From assembly GCA_024102795.1 (NCBI GenBank), contig JAGFJK010000484.1, forward strand, positions 1 to 38,862: DNA of 38,862 nt, given 5' to 3'. A model generated the notes under the pieces. That model did not search any database, was not told the DNA's origin, and saw nothing but the letters and a program-made list of their open reading frames with translations. Source of the DNA: Pirellulaceae bacterium (lineage in GTDB: Bacteria; Planctomycetota; Planctomycetia; Pirellulales; Pirellulaceae). The stretch's first letter is position 1, and every line of letters begins with the position of its first letter. This document shows, piece by piece, positions 25,178 to 32,293 of the stretch. The position numbers were made by a program, and so were the translations under genes.

Positions 25178-25735
25178 ATGCCGATCATCAAGTCCGAGCC
25201 AAGCGTTTTTCCAGCCGACTTGTTGTTTTCGCCTGAGTTCGAGTCGGATGGTCGCCAATGGTGGGCGGCCTTTACCAAACCACGGCAGGAAAAGGCCTTG
25301 GCCAGGCAACTCCATTCCCAGCAGGTCCCGTTCTACCTGCCGCTGGTCGCCAAGGACCACCTCATACGTGGCCGCAAGGTAAAGTCCTACTCCCCGCTAT
25401 TCGCCGGTTATGTCTTCTTGCGAGTTAACGACGACGAACGGGTCGTGGCTCTGACCACAAACCGGATCGCGCAGACGCTGCCGGTTGGCGAGCAACAGCG
25501 ATTACAGCACGATCTCTTTCACTTGAGGGGTCTGATCGCTGCCGACGCTCCGTTGACGATCGAGCGACGATTGGAGCCTGGGAGGCTGGTGCGCATCAAG
25601 AACGGCCCCATGGCAGGCGTGGAAGGCGTGGTCACTCAACGGCGCAAGTCCAAACGATTGTTGGTGGCCGTCCATTTCCTGCAGAATGGCGTATCGGTGG
25701 AGATCGACGACTTCATGGTCGAACCGATCGATTGA
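25178..25735 (+). CDS. NusG/RfaH-family transcription antitermination paralogue
   Basis: 185-aa cytosolic protein with an NGN domain (about 26-115: WWAAFTKPRQEKALARQL, PFYLPLV, YSPLFAGYVFLRV) and a C-terminal KOW domain (about 130-183: LEPGRLVRIKNGPMAGVEGV then EIDDFMVEPID). The KTKPRQEK-like stretch and the PLFAGYVF loop are typical of specialised paralogues (RfaH, LoaP, UpxY) rather than housekeeping NusG. Such proteins load on RNA polymerase and let long polysaccharide or polyketide operons be read through. GGAGGG at 25164-25169 with 8-nt spacing supports the ATG at 25178. Being in a window with a PKS/glycan locus, it is a reasonable regulator of that locus, but the target is inference. 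Confidence 0.9.
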   Translation: MPIIKSEPSVFPADLLFSPEFESDGRQWWAAFTKPRQEKALARQLHSQQVPFYLPLVAKDHLIRGRKVKSYSPLFAGYVFLRVNDDERVVALTTNRIAQTLPVGEQQRLQHDLFHLRGLIAADAPLTIERRLEPGRLVRIKNGPMAGVEGVVTQRRKSKRLLVAVHFLQNGVSVEIDDFMVEPID

Positions 25736-25827
25736 GCGCTCCCGACACGCTCGACAAGCGGCCACATCACCTCGCCGTTTTGCCAGTGGCGACCTGACAC
25801 CCGCGGAATTGAAACGCCGGCTCGGCG

Positions 25828-26172
25828 TCAGGTGCCGGGCAACTGCACTTCACTCGCGATCGGCTCCCCGGCCGGGTCAAACAGATAGTCTGTCCCGTAG
25901 GTGTCATCGGCGACGATTCGTCCCTGCCATTCCCGCTCGACGATGACGATTTCCGCATTGCCGGGATTCGTGCCGGAGTCGAGGCGAATGCGGAGCGAGA
26001 GCCCCCTCATCCGGTCGTTTTCGCAGACGGCCACGCCGCGAATGACAAGGGAAGCTCCGAGGCGCACAGCGACTCGTGCGTTGTGATAGTCCCAGAAGTT
26101 ATGCTGCGTATCCACCGGCTGGGCCTCGAATCGTTTCGCAGCAAAGCGGTTCCTTGCACGATCCAAACTCAC
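25828..26172 (-). CDS. Hypothetical 114-aa protein on the - strand
   Basis: A 114-aa soluble protein without signal peptide. The composition is balanced, with alternating hydrophobic beta-like strands: ARVAVRLGASLVIRGVAVCE, LSLRIRLDSG, AEIVIVEREWQGRIVADD. It looks like a real beta-rich domain, not an antisense shadow, because no gene lies on the opposite strand. On the - strand AGGAG (25180+1000 region, forward 26180-26184) sits 7 nt before the GTG at 26172; another GTG directly precedes it at 26175. It is convergent with the NusG-like gene. No family is recognised. Confidence 0.55.
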   Translation of the reverse strand: MSLDRARNRFAAKRFEAQPVDTQHNFWDYHNARVAVRLGASLVIRGVAVCENDRMRGLSLRIRLDSGTNPGNAEIVIVEREWQGRIVADDTYGTDYLFDPAGEPIASEVQLPGT

Positions 26173-26175
26173 CAC

Positions 26176-26587
26176 CTGTCTCCTGGTCTACGGGCGGCCC
26201 CGTCAGCGACGCTCATCCAACCGAATACACCGCCATTGGGCACGCCACGAACGCCTTGCGCTCGCAAACCTGATCTCTACCGGCCAATAACGGCAGATCG
26301 ATACCCGTTAACACACTATCTGGCAATAGCAACACGATGAACCACGACCCTTCAGGGCGGTCCGGTCCTACTTAGGCAATTGCAAATCAGAACCCAAATC
26401 GGCAAAAAATTTTGGAGATTGTCCAAGAAAGGGCTTATTTCTTGATATCCAGCCGTGAAATACCACTAATTGGTGTTTGCCATCTACAAATGGACGTAAT
26501 TTGTCAGCTTTCAGTGTGCCGGTCGGTTGGTCACGGTGACTTCAGACTGGCCAGACGAAAGACAGTTCCTTTAGGGGGATTGTTAAT
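26176..26587. other. Non-coding, AT-richer leader-like stretch with hairpins
   Basis: No convincing gene is seen. From about 26275 the base composition becomes clearly more AT-rich than the surroundings. A perfect 7-bp hairpin CAAGAAA-GGGCTTA-TTTCTTG lies at 26424-26444. Overlapping it is a weaker TTGGA-GATTG-TCCAA stem (26412-26426) that cannot form at the same time. The stretch ends at the ribosome binding site AGGGGGA (26573-26579) of the 125-aa gene. It may hold the promoter and a structured 5' leader for the ArsS operon. Confidence 0.4.
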
Positions 26588-26965
26588 GTGTCGCAACTGA
26601 CGCTGAATGGCATGCAATCGATTCAGGCGTTCGTGGAGCCGGGGGAACTTTTCGGCGAATTGGCGATCTTCGCGGGCGACGAGGTCGTTCCGTCCCACCT
26701 CCGAGAGAACCCCAATCTCGGGTCGGGCCGCGTCATTGTGGAGGACGATGACGGACACGTATACTTTCGAGGCGAGAGGTTGGCAGGAGACTGCCTGGCG
26801 GCCATCGACCCACTCGAGGCATGGGCGGCCCGGGCCCTGCTGAAAGAAGCCGGGCTCGGCACGGTCGAGCTGCACTACCCGTTGCTGTTGGATCCGGCGC
26901 TGACCGCCGGCGCCACGTACGGAGTGGCTTTCCAGATGCGGATTCAACAGGAGCCGAAAGCGTGA
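26588..26965 (+). CDS. Unknown 125-aa protein coupled to ArsS
   Basis: 125-aa acidic protein with no membrane segment or signal peptide. Segments include VEPGELFGELAIFAGDEVVP (about 16-35), SGRVIVEDDDGHVYFRGERL (about 46-65), a helical part ALLKEAGLGTVELHYPLLLD, and a final GATYGVAFQMRIQQ, all suggesting a mixed alpha/beta domain. The GTG at 26588 is 8 nt behind AGGGGGA. The ATG at 26586 is out of frame and stops after four codons. Its TGA overlaps the GTG start of arsS (GTGA, 26962-26965), so the two proteins are translated together and may work together. No family is recognised. Confidence 0.7.
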   Translation: MSQLTLNGMQSIQAFVEPGELFGELAIFAGDEVVPSHLRENPNLGSGRVIVEDDDGHVYFRGERLAGDCLAAIDPLEAWAARALLKEAGLGTVELHYPLLLDPALTAGATYGVAFQMRIQQEPKA

Positions 26966-28017
26966 CACTGACGTTGCTGCGGCAGTCCCACGAGCTGGCC
27001 GAGGCCGCTCGGCAGTTGCAGATTCTGCAAGCTCCCGGCGCCGCGGGCGGGCAGAGCTTCGACCAGGTTCTGCGCGAGCAAGGTTGCGATCCCTTGCGGG
27101 CGGCCGGGATCGACACGCTGCAGATCAACGTGGGCAAGCTCTGCAACCAGACGTGCGCTCATTGCCATGTCGACGCGGGACCCGACCGGCGGGAGAGCAT
27201 GTCGCGCGAGACGGCCGAACAGATCATCGCCGTGCTGGCCCGGACGGAGGTCCCGACGTTGGACATCACGGGTGGGGCGCCGGAGATGAACCCCAACTTC
27301 CGCTGGCTGGTCGAACAAGCTCGGCGATTGGGCCGGCGGGTGATCGACCGCTGCAATCTGACGATTCTCGTCGCGCCGGGCTTCACCGACCTGCCGGAGT
27401 TCCTGGCCGAGCATGACGTGGAGGTGGTGGCGTCGTTGCCCTGCTATCTGGAGGAGAACTGTGACGCTCAGCGGGGCAGCGGCGTGTTCGGGCGGTCGAT
27501 CGCGGCGCTGCGCAGGCTGAACGAACTGGGGTACGGACAGCCGGACAGCCAGCGCCTGCTGACGCTCGTGTTCAATCCGGTCGGCCCGAAGTTGCCGCCG
27601 TCGCAAGCGGGCCTCGAGGCGGCGTACCGCCGCGAGCTGCAGGCCCGTTACGGGATCGTGTTTTCGCGGCTGTTCACCATCACGAACATGCCGATCAGCC
27701 GTTTCCTGGCCGAACTGTTACGTACCGGCCGCTTCGACGATTACATGCGGACGCTGGTCGAGGCCTTCAATCCCTTGGCGGTCGAGGGGGTGATGTGTCG
27801 CACCACGTTATCGGTCGACTGGCAGGGCCGGCTGTACGATTGCGACTTCAACCAGATGCTGGAACTGGGACTGTCCGCGAATCTGCCGCGTGACATCCGC
27901 GCGTTCGACGCCGAACTGCTGGCCCGCCGCCGCATCCGCACGGCCCGGCATTGCTTCGGCTGCACGGCGGGTGCCGGTTCGAGCTGCCAGGGAGCGATTC
28001 GAACGGGACCGGCTTAG
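26962..28017 (+). CDS. arsS: Arsenosugar biosynthesis-type radical SAM protein ArsS
   Basis: 351-aa radical SAM enzyme. The CxxxCxxC cluster motif is Cys61, Cys65 and Cys68 in LCNQTCAHCHVDAGP, followed by DITGGAPEMNPNF. The C-terminal DUF3641-type region has SLPCYLEENCDAQRGSGVF, FNPVGPKLPPSQ, GVMCRTTLSVDW and the Cys-rich end HCFGCTAGAGSSCQG, all characteristic of the ArsS family. By family knowledge it adds the 5'-deoxyadenosyl group to dimethylarsenite during arsenosugar synthesis. Some relatives are selenoproteins; here the corresponding sites read Cys and no in-frame TGA is seen. No arsM or other arsenic gene is in the window, so the actual substrate is uncertain. The start GTG overlaps the upstream gene. 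Confidence 0.88.
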   Translation: MTLTLLRQSHELAEAARQLQILQAPGAAGGQSFDQVLREQGCDPLRAAGIDTLQINVGKLCNQTCAHCHVDAGPDRRESMSRETAEQIIAVLARTEVPTLDITGGAPEMNPNFRWLVEQARRLGRRVIDRCNLTILVAPGFTDLPEFLAEHDVEVVASLPCYLEENCDAQRGSGVFGRSIAALRRLNELGYGQPDSQRLLTLVFNPVGPKLPPSQAGLEAAYRRELQARYGIVFSRLFTITNMPISRFLAELLRTGRFDDYMRTLVEAFNPLAVEGVMCRTTLSVDWQGRLYDCDFNQMLELGLSANLPRDIRAFDAELLARRRIRTARHCFGCTAGAGSSCQGAIRTGPA

Positions 28018-28285
28018 GCCAGATGTGGGCCTTCAGGGAGCGTGGACTTCGGTTGCCGGCCGAAAGGCATGCCAGGCAAACCACAGCGAATACATCCAGC
28101 TTACGCCTGCGTCGGCGGCCACGACGCGCGGGCTGCCGGCTTCCCACTACAGCGCACGCCGCGCTCTTCCCCCATTTCAAATCCCGCCGGCAGCGCCCGT
28201 CGTTGGCACTCGAGTCGGTGCCAGTTACAATGCGGCCTCGTTCATGTGGCAGGCTTGAGGGACGACCATTTGGCAAGATCGCTCC

Positions 28286-28831
28286 ATGCGTTCCGCTCAC
28301 CATGACAGGACTCGCCGACGCCGCAAGGCGGCGCGGATTCGCCAGTTCGTGACGCGATGTTGTCTGCTGGGGTTCGTCTGGTGGATGTTTGCGGGAGCTG
28401 AGCCGAAGGCGCTGCTGGTCGGCCTGGCCACCGTGATCTTGGCCGCCCTGGTCGGGACCGGGCTGTCGCCGGCCAGATCGTGGCGCTGGCGCTGGACCGC
28501 CGTGCCGCGGTTTCTGGCCCTGTTCGCCTGGTATTCCCTGACAGGCGGAGTGGACGTGGCCAGCCGAGCCTGCCGGCCGGATTTGCCGCTGGCGCCCGCG
28601 ATGCTGCCTTTCACGTTCCGCTTGCCACCGGGGACGGCCCGGACTTTCTTTGCCAACATTGTCAGCCTTTCGCCCGGGACGCTCAGCGCCGATTGGCGAG
28701 GCGATACGCTGCTGGTCCATGTCCTCTCGCGGCACGCGCCGGTCCAGAGGCAGCTCGAACGGATGGAGTCGGCCGTAGGGCGACTGTTCGGGTTCACTCT
28801 GGCCGACTCGTCCTCCGGTGTCTGGGAGTGA
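28286..28831 (+). CDS. mnhE: Mrp-type Na+/H+ antiporter subunit E
   Basis: 181-aa membrane protein, first gene of a nine-gene antiporter operon. After a very basic N-terminus (HHDRTRRRRKAARIRQ) come two or three membrane helices, then the conserved cytosolic domain with LPFTFRLP, RTFFANIVSLSPGTLSADW and LLVHVL, diagnostic of MnhE. It is an accessory membrane subunit of the multi-subunit cation/proton antiporter. The ATG at 28286 lacks a strong ribosome binding site. The TGA overlaps the GTG start of the next gene. The 268-bp spacer before it (28018-28285) shows no gene. Confidence 0.92.
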   Translation: MRSAHHDRTRRRRKAARIRQFVTRCCLLGFVWWMFAGAEPKALLVGLATVILAALVGTGLSPARSWRWRWTAVPRFLALFAWYSLTGGVDVASRACRPDLPLAPAMLPFTFRLPPGTARTFFANIVSLSPGTLSADWRGDTLLVHVLSRHAPVQRQLERMESAVGRLFGFTLADSSSGVWE

Positions 28832-29121
28832 CCGTGGCTCAACTGCTCCTGGCTCTGTCGGTGATCGTGCTCGCAACCTTGTTGGGCAGCCTGGTGCGGG
28901 TGGTCCGCGGGCCGACGCCGCCGGACCGCATGCTGGCCGCGCAACTGATGGGAACCACGGGCGTGGGAGTGCTGCTGCTGTTGTCGCAGGCGCTGGACCG
29001 GCCGAACCTGGTGGACGTGGCACTGGTATTCTCGTTGCTGGCGGCCGTGTCCACGGTGGCTTTCGCTCGCCAGTACTCCCAGGGGCGCACCGAGGGGACG
29101 GAACAGCATGAGCTGGAATGA
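28828..29121 (+). CDS. mnhF: Mrp-type Na+/H+ antiporter subunit F
   Basis: 97-aa protein with three membrane helices (about 4-22, 35-55, 62-80) and the MnhF signature VVRGPTPPDRMLAAQLMGT. The segment NLVDVALVFSLLAAVSTVAFARQY is also typical. The start is the GTG at 28828 overlapping the mnhE stop (GTGA); a second GTG at 28834 is an alternative. The C-terminal 13 nt overlap mnhG. Small structural subunit of the antiporter membrane arm. Confidence 0.9.
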   Translation: MTVAQLLLALSVIVLATLLGSLVRVVRGPTPPDRMLAAQLMGTTGVGVLLLLSQALDRPNLVDVALVFSLLAAVSTVAFARQYSQGRTEGTEQHELE

Positions 29122-29410
29122 GGCGGTTGCGGCGGTGTTGCTGGTGGTCGGAGCCTTGTTCTTCCTGGCCGGCACGCTGGGTGTGTGGCGTTTTCCCGAT
29201 GCGTTCACACGTCTGCATGCGGTGACCAAGGCCGACAATCTGGGACTGGGGCTGGTGGTCTTGGGGCTGGTCATCCTCGGCCCGTCCTGGCAGCAGGCGA
29301 TCAAGCTGGTGGCGGTCTGGCTGCTGGTGCTGACGGCCAGTTCCACGGCCAGCCACCTGATCGCCCGCTCGGCTTTGCGCGGCGGGTTGCAGCCATGGAG
29401 TCGCCGATGA
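29108..29410 (+). CDS. mnhG: Mrp-type Na+/H+ antiporter subunit G
   Basis: 100-aa protein with three membrane helices and the MnhG hallmark GVWRFPDAFTRLHAVTKADNLG (about 25-46, quoted partly by its ends GVWRFPD and KADNLG). The last helix contains SSTASHLIARSAL. The ATG at 29108 lies inside the end of mnhF, and its own TGA overlaps the ATG of the next gene (ATGA). Structural subunit of the antiporter. Confidence 0.92.
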   Translation: MSWNEAVAAVLLVVGALFFLAGTLGVWRFPDAFTRLHAVTKADNLGLGLVVLGLVILGPSWQQAIKLVAVWLLVLTASSTASHLIARSALRGGLQPWSRR

Positions 29411-29697
29411 ACGGGTTGCTGTGGCTGTTTGACGGGCTGCTGGTGGCGGGTCTGGCCTGGCTGGCGTGGTGGGCTCTGGCCGCGACCGATTTGTTCAAGG
29501 GCATCGTCCTGTTTGTGGTGTTTGGCCTGCTGATGGCGCTGGCCTGGGCGCGGCTGCAAGCGCCGGACATCGCCCTGGCCGAGGCGGCGATCGGTGCCGG
29601 GTTGACCGGCGCGCTGCTGTTGTCGACGTTGGCGCGGATTTCTTCCGCTCCGCGCTCTCCACCCGCGCAGCGCGACGATCGCTCGCCGAGCGAATGA
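29407..29697 (+). CDS. DUF4040-type subunit (equivalent to MrpA C-terminal piece / MbhD)
   Basis: 96-aa protein with three membrane helices. The signature LFKGIVLFVVFGLLMALAWA and RLQAPDIALAEAAIGAGLTG corresponds to the DUF4040 segment that is part of MrpA in Bacillus-type operons but a separate gene (MbhD-like) in archaeal MBH/MBS-type complexes. The Glu in ALAEAAIG is conserved in the family. The start at 29407 overlaps the mnhG stop by 4 nt; the ATG at 29395 is possible. The hydrophilic tail after residue 80 is probably disordered. Confidence 0.85.
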   Translation: MNGLLWLFDGLLVAGLAWLAWWALAATDLFKGIVLFVVFGLLMALAWARLQAPDIALAEAAIGAGLTGALLLSTLARISSAPRSPPAQRDDRSPSE

Positions 29698-29709
29698 AGG
29701 GGATTGGAT

Positions 29710-30471
29710 GTGGCCATTCTGAAGCGAACGGGATTCGCCGTGTTGGTGATGCTGCTGGGAGCCGGGGCGGGTGCGGCCGTTTTGTCGTTGCCGCCGGAGT
29801 GGAACGGACTCAGCGACACGGTCGCCGCGAGGCTCGACGAGAGCGGTGTGACGAACCCCGTGACGGCCGTGCTGTTGAACTTCCGCGGCTACGACACGCT
29901 GCTGGAGATCTGCGTGCTCATGCTGGCTGCGTTCGCGGTGGGAAGTTTCGTGTCCGAGCGGCGTTCGGCGGGCCTGGGGACCGGCCGCGGCGCGGCGGAA
30001 ACTAGCGGCCAGGGTCATCGTGGCGTGGAACTGCCGATCGCTCGGCCGGGCCGAGTGCTCACCGGGCTGGTGCGATTGCTCGCGCCTTGGATCATCCTGG
30101 TTTCCGGTTACTTGCTGTGGGTGGGAAGTCATGCTCCGGGCGGCGCGTTTCAAGCAGGCGCGCTGCTGGCGTCGCTGGGCGTGCTGATCGTGCTGTGCGA
30201 TCACCGGCTGCTGCCGCGCACGGCGAGTTGGCTGCGACGGGTGTTGCTCGCGCTGGGGTTCTGGGTCTTTGCTGGTTTCGGGCTGGTGCCCCTGATGTTT
30301 GGCCAGGCCCTGTTGCAGTTTTCCGGCCCCGCGGCGGGCTGGGTGATTCTGGGCATCGAGACGGCGTGCACGGTTTCGATTGCGATGGTGCTGTTGCTGC
30401 TGTTTGTCTGCAATGCCCGGCTGCCGTCCCTTGATGCGGATGCGGATCGGGCGCGGGGGACCGGAGCATGA
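29710..30471 (+). CDS. mnhB: Fused MbhE-like (MrpA C-terminal) plus MnhB antiporter subunit
   Basis: 253-aa membrane protein with two parts. Residues 1-80 contain DESGVTNPVTAVLLNFRGYD and TLLEICVLMLAAFAVGS, which is the MbhE/MrpA C-terminal module. Residues 110-235 contain LLAPWIILVSGYLLWVGSHA and PGGAFQAGALLASLGVLIVL, the MnhB domain. In archaeal MBH complexes these are two genes. AAGGGG at 29698-29702 suits the GTG at 29710 (8-nt spacing) better than the TTG at 29704. The TGA overlaps the ATG of mnhC. It is part of the antiporter membrane arm. Confidence 0.88.
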   Translation: MAILKRTGFAVLVMLLGAGAGAAVLSLPPEWNGLSDTVAARLDESGVTNPVTAVLLNFRGYDTLLEICVLMLAAFAVGSFVSERRSAGLGTGRGAAETSGQGHRGVELPIARPGRVLTGLVRLLAPWIILVSGYLLWVGSHAPGGAFQAGALLASLGVLIVLCDHRLLPRTASWLRRVLLALGFWVFAGFGLVPLMFGQALLQFSGPAAGWVILGIETACTVSIAMVLLLLFVCNARLPSLDADADRARGTGA

Positions 30472-30785
30472 CCACCGCCCAATTCTATGCCTTGTGCGGC
30501 GTGGTCCTGTTTGCGATCGGCTTCCACGGCGTCGTGACGCGAGCGCATCAGTTGCGGAAGCTGTTGAGTGTGAACGTCATGGGGAGCGGCGTGTTTCTGG
30601 TCCTGGTCGCCCTGGCGTCCCGCGCGACGGGCGGGCATCCGGATCCGGTCCCGCACGCCATGGTGTTGACTGGGATCGTGGTGGCGATCAGTGCCACGGC
30701 GGTCGCCTTGTCGCTGGTGCGGCGGGTCCACGAGGGTGACGCCGGGGAAGCGCCGGGAGACGACGCGCGGGAGGCAGGGCCTTGA
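30468..30785 (+). CDS. mnhC: Mrp-type Na+/H+ antiporter subunit C (NuoK-like)
   Basis: 105-aa protein with three membrane helices. Features are FYALCGVVLFAIGFHGVVTR, a second helix LLSVNVMGSGVFLVLVALAS, and DPVPHAMVLTGIVVAISATA, which is diagnostic for MnhC/NuoK-like subunits. The NuoK-type Glu in the second helix is not present at LSVNVMGSGV, where Asn-Val-Met-Gly is found, as in many MnhC. Both ends overlap neighbours by 4 nt. Structural subunit beside the D-type channels. Confidence 0.92.
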   Translation: MTTAQFYALCGVVLFAIGFHGVVTRAHQLRKLLSVNVMGSGVFLVLVALASRATGGHPDPVPHAMVLTGIVVAISATAVALSLVRRVHEGDAGEAPGDDAREAGP

Positions 30786-32293
30786 GTGCCAGCGGCGCGT
30801 GGATGGTGTCGCTGGTCCTGGCGCCGCTGCTGGCGGCGTCGATCGCGCTGGTCGTTGGCCGGCGATCTGGACCGTACGCGGCTCTGGCGGCGGCGGCGGC
30901 GATCGTCTGCTCGCTGGCCGGGCTGATCGGCCAGCTTGAGCGGCACGGCGCGGCGGCAAGCGCCGTGGGTGGCTGGGGTTCGCCGCTGGGGATCCAGCTC
31001 CATGCGGACGGGCTGAGTGTCCTGATGCTATTGATGTCCGCGCTGGTCGGCGTGGGCGTTACGGCGTACGCGTGGGGCTATTTCGGCCTGGCGCGGCGGC
31101 GCGACGAGCCGTTCAACGCGGCGGCCAGCCGAGCGCGGGAGAGTTTCTGGCCTCTGTGGCTGTTCGCCTGGGGCGGGCTGCACGCGCTGTTCTTGTCCGG
31201 AGACATTTTCAACCTGTATGTGGCGCTGGAGCTGCTGACTTTGTCGGCGGTCGGGCTGATCGGGCTGGCGAATCAGCGGACGGCTTCCTTCGCGGCGCTT
31301 CGCTATCTGCTGGCGTCCCTGGTCGGTTCGCTGTTCTATTTGCTGGGCGTGGCCCTGCTGTACGGCGAGTATGCCGTCCTGGATTGCCAGCGGCTGCTGG
31401 AACTGGTGCAGGGAACGCGGGCCACAACCTGCGCGCTGGCCCTGATGACTCTGGGCCTGATGCTGAAGACGGCCCTGTTTCCGTTGCACTTCTGGTTGCC
31501 ATTGGCTCACGGCAATTCGCCGGCGCCGGTCAGTGCGCTGCTCTCCTCGCTGGTCGTGACGGCCTGTTTCTATGCGATCCTGCGGTTGTGGTGCACGGTG
31601 TTCGCCAACGCCGGCACGCCCGGGGCCGGCATGCTGCTGGCGCTGCTGGGCGCCGCGGCGATCGTCTACGGGTCGCTGCAGGCGATCTGCCAGCAGCGGC
31701 TGAAGATGTTGATCGCCTACTCGACCGTCGCCCAGGTTGGCTATCTGTTCCTCGGCTTCGCGTTCCTGGGGCGTTCCGCGAGCGCGGTCCTGGCCTGGCA
31801 GGGCGTGGTCTACTATGCGCTGTCCCACGCTTGTGCGAAGGGCGCGATGTTTTTGGCGGCCGGTTCGATCATGCGTTCCGCCGGGCACGACCAGCTTGAA
31901 GGGCTGGCGGGCATTGGCAAGCAGTTGCCGGTCAGCGTCTTTGCCTTTGGCCTGGCGGGGATGAGCCTGATGGGGTTGCCGCCCAGCGGTGGGTTTGTGG
32001 GCAAGTGGCTGTTGCTGCGAGCGGCGTTGGAAGCTGGTTTGTGGTGGGTGGCCGTGACCATTCTGGCGGGCGGGCTGCTGGCCGCGGGCTACACCTTCCC
32101 GTTGTTGGAACGTGCCCTGGCGAATCGAGCCGAACCGTGGGTCGCGCGCCGCGTGCCGCGCGGCATGGAGCTGGCGTCGTTGGTCCTGGCCCTGTGCGCC
32201 GTCGCGCTGGGGCTGGTGGCCGCGCAGCCGCTGGAGCTGTTGGAAATCGGCGCCCCGTTCCAACCGCTGGCCAGCCAGGAGGCGAATCCATGA
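30782..32293 (+). CDS. mnhD: Mrp-type antiporter subunit D (NuoM/NuoN-like), first of three
   Basis: 503-aa proton-conducting membrane transporter with about 14 helices. The TM5 Glu150 is in YVALELLTLSAVG and the TM7 Lys229 is in LMLKTALFPLHFWLPLAH. The TM12 Lys lies in SHACAKGAMFLAAGS. At the TM8 position where many D-type subunits have Lys, Thr260 is found (LSSLVVTACFYAILRLW). It would form one half-channel of the antiporter. Start and stop both sit in 4-nt overlaps with neighbours. The symbol is given by family and position. Confidence 0.92.
   Translation: MSASGAWMVSLVLAPLLAASIALVVGRRSGPYAALAAAAAIVCSLAGLIGQLERHGAAASAVGGWGSPLGIQLHADGLSVLMLLMSALVGVGVTAYAWGYFGLARRRDEPFNAAASRARESFWPLWLFAWGGLHALFLSGDIFNLYVALELLTLSAVGLIGLANQRTASFAALRYLLASLVGSLFYLLGVALLYGEYAVLDCQRLLELVQGTRATTCALALMTLGLMLKTALFPLHFWLPLAHGNSPAPVSALLSSLVVTACFYAILRLWCTVFANAGTPGAGMLLALLGAAAIVYGSLQAICQQRLKMLIAYSTVAQVGYLFLGFAFLGRSASAVLAWQGVVYYALSHACAKGAMFLAAGSIMRSAGHDQLEGLAGIGKQLPVSVFAFGLAGMSLMGLPPSGGFVGKWLLLRAALEAGLWWVAVTILAGGLLAAGYTFPLLERALANRAEPWVARRVPRGMELASLVLALCAVALGLVAAQPLELLEIGAPFQPLASQEANP

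Noticed and set aside
28018-28285. 87-aa and 122-aa open frames in the spacer before mnhE
   Set aside because: No ribosome binding site, no protein-like pattern; spacer appears empty apart from a weak AGGCC/GGCCT stem at the arsS stop.
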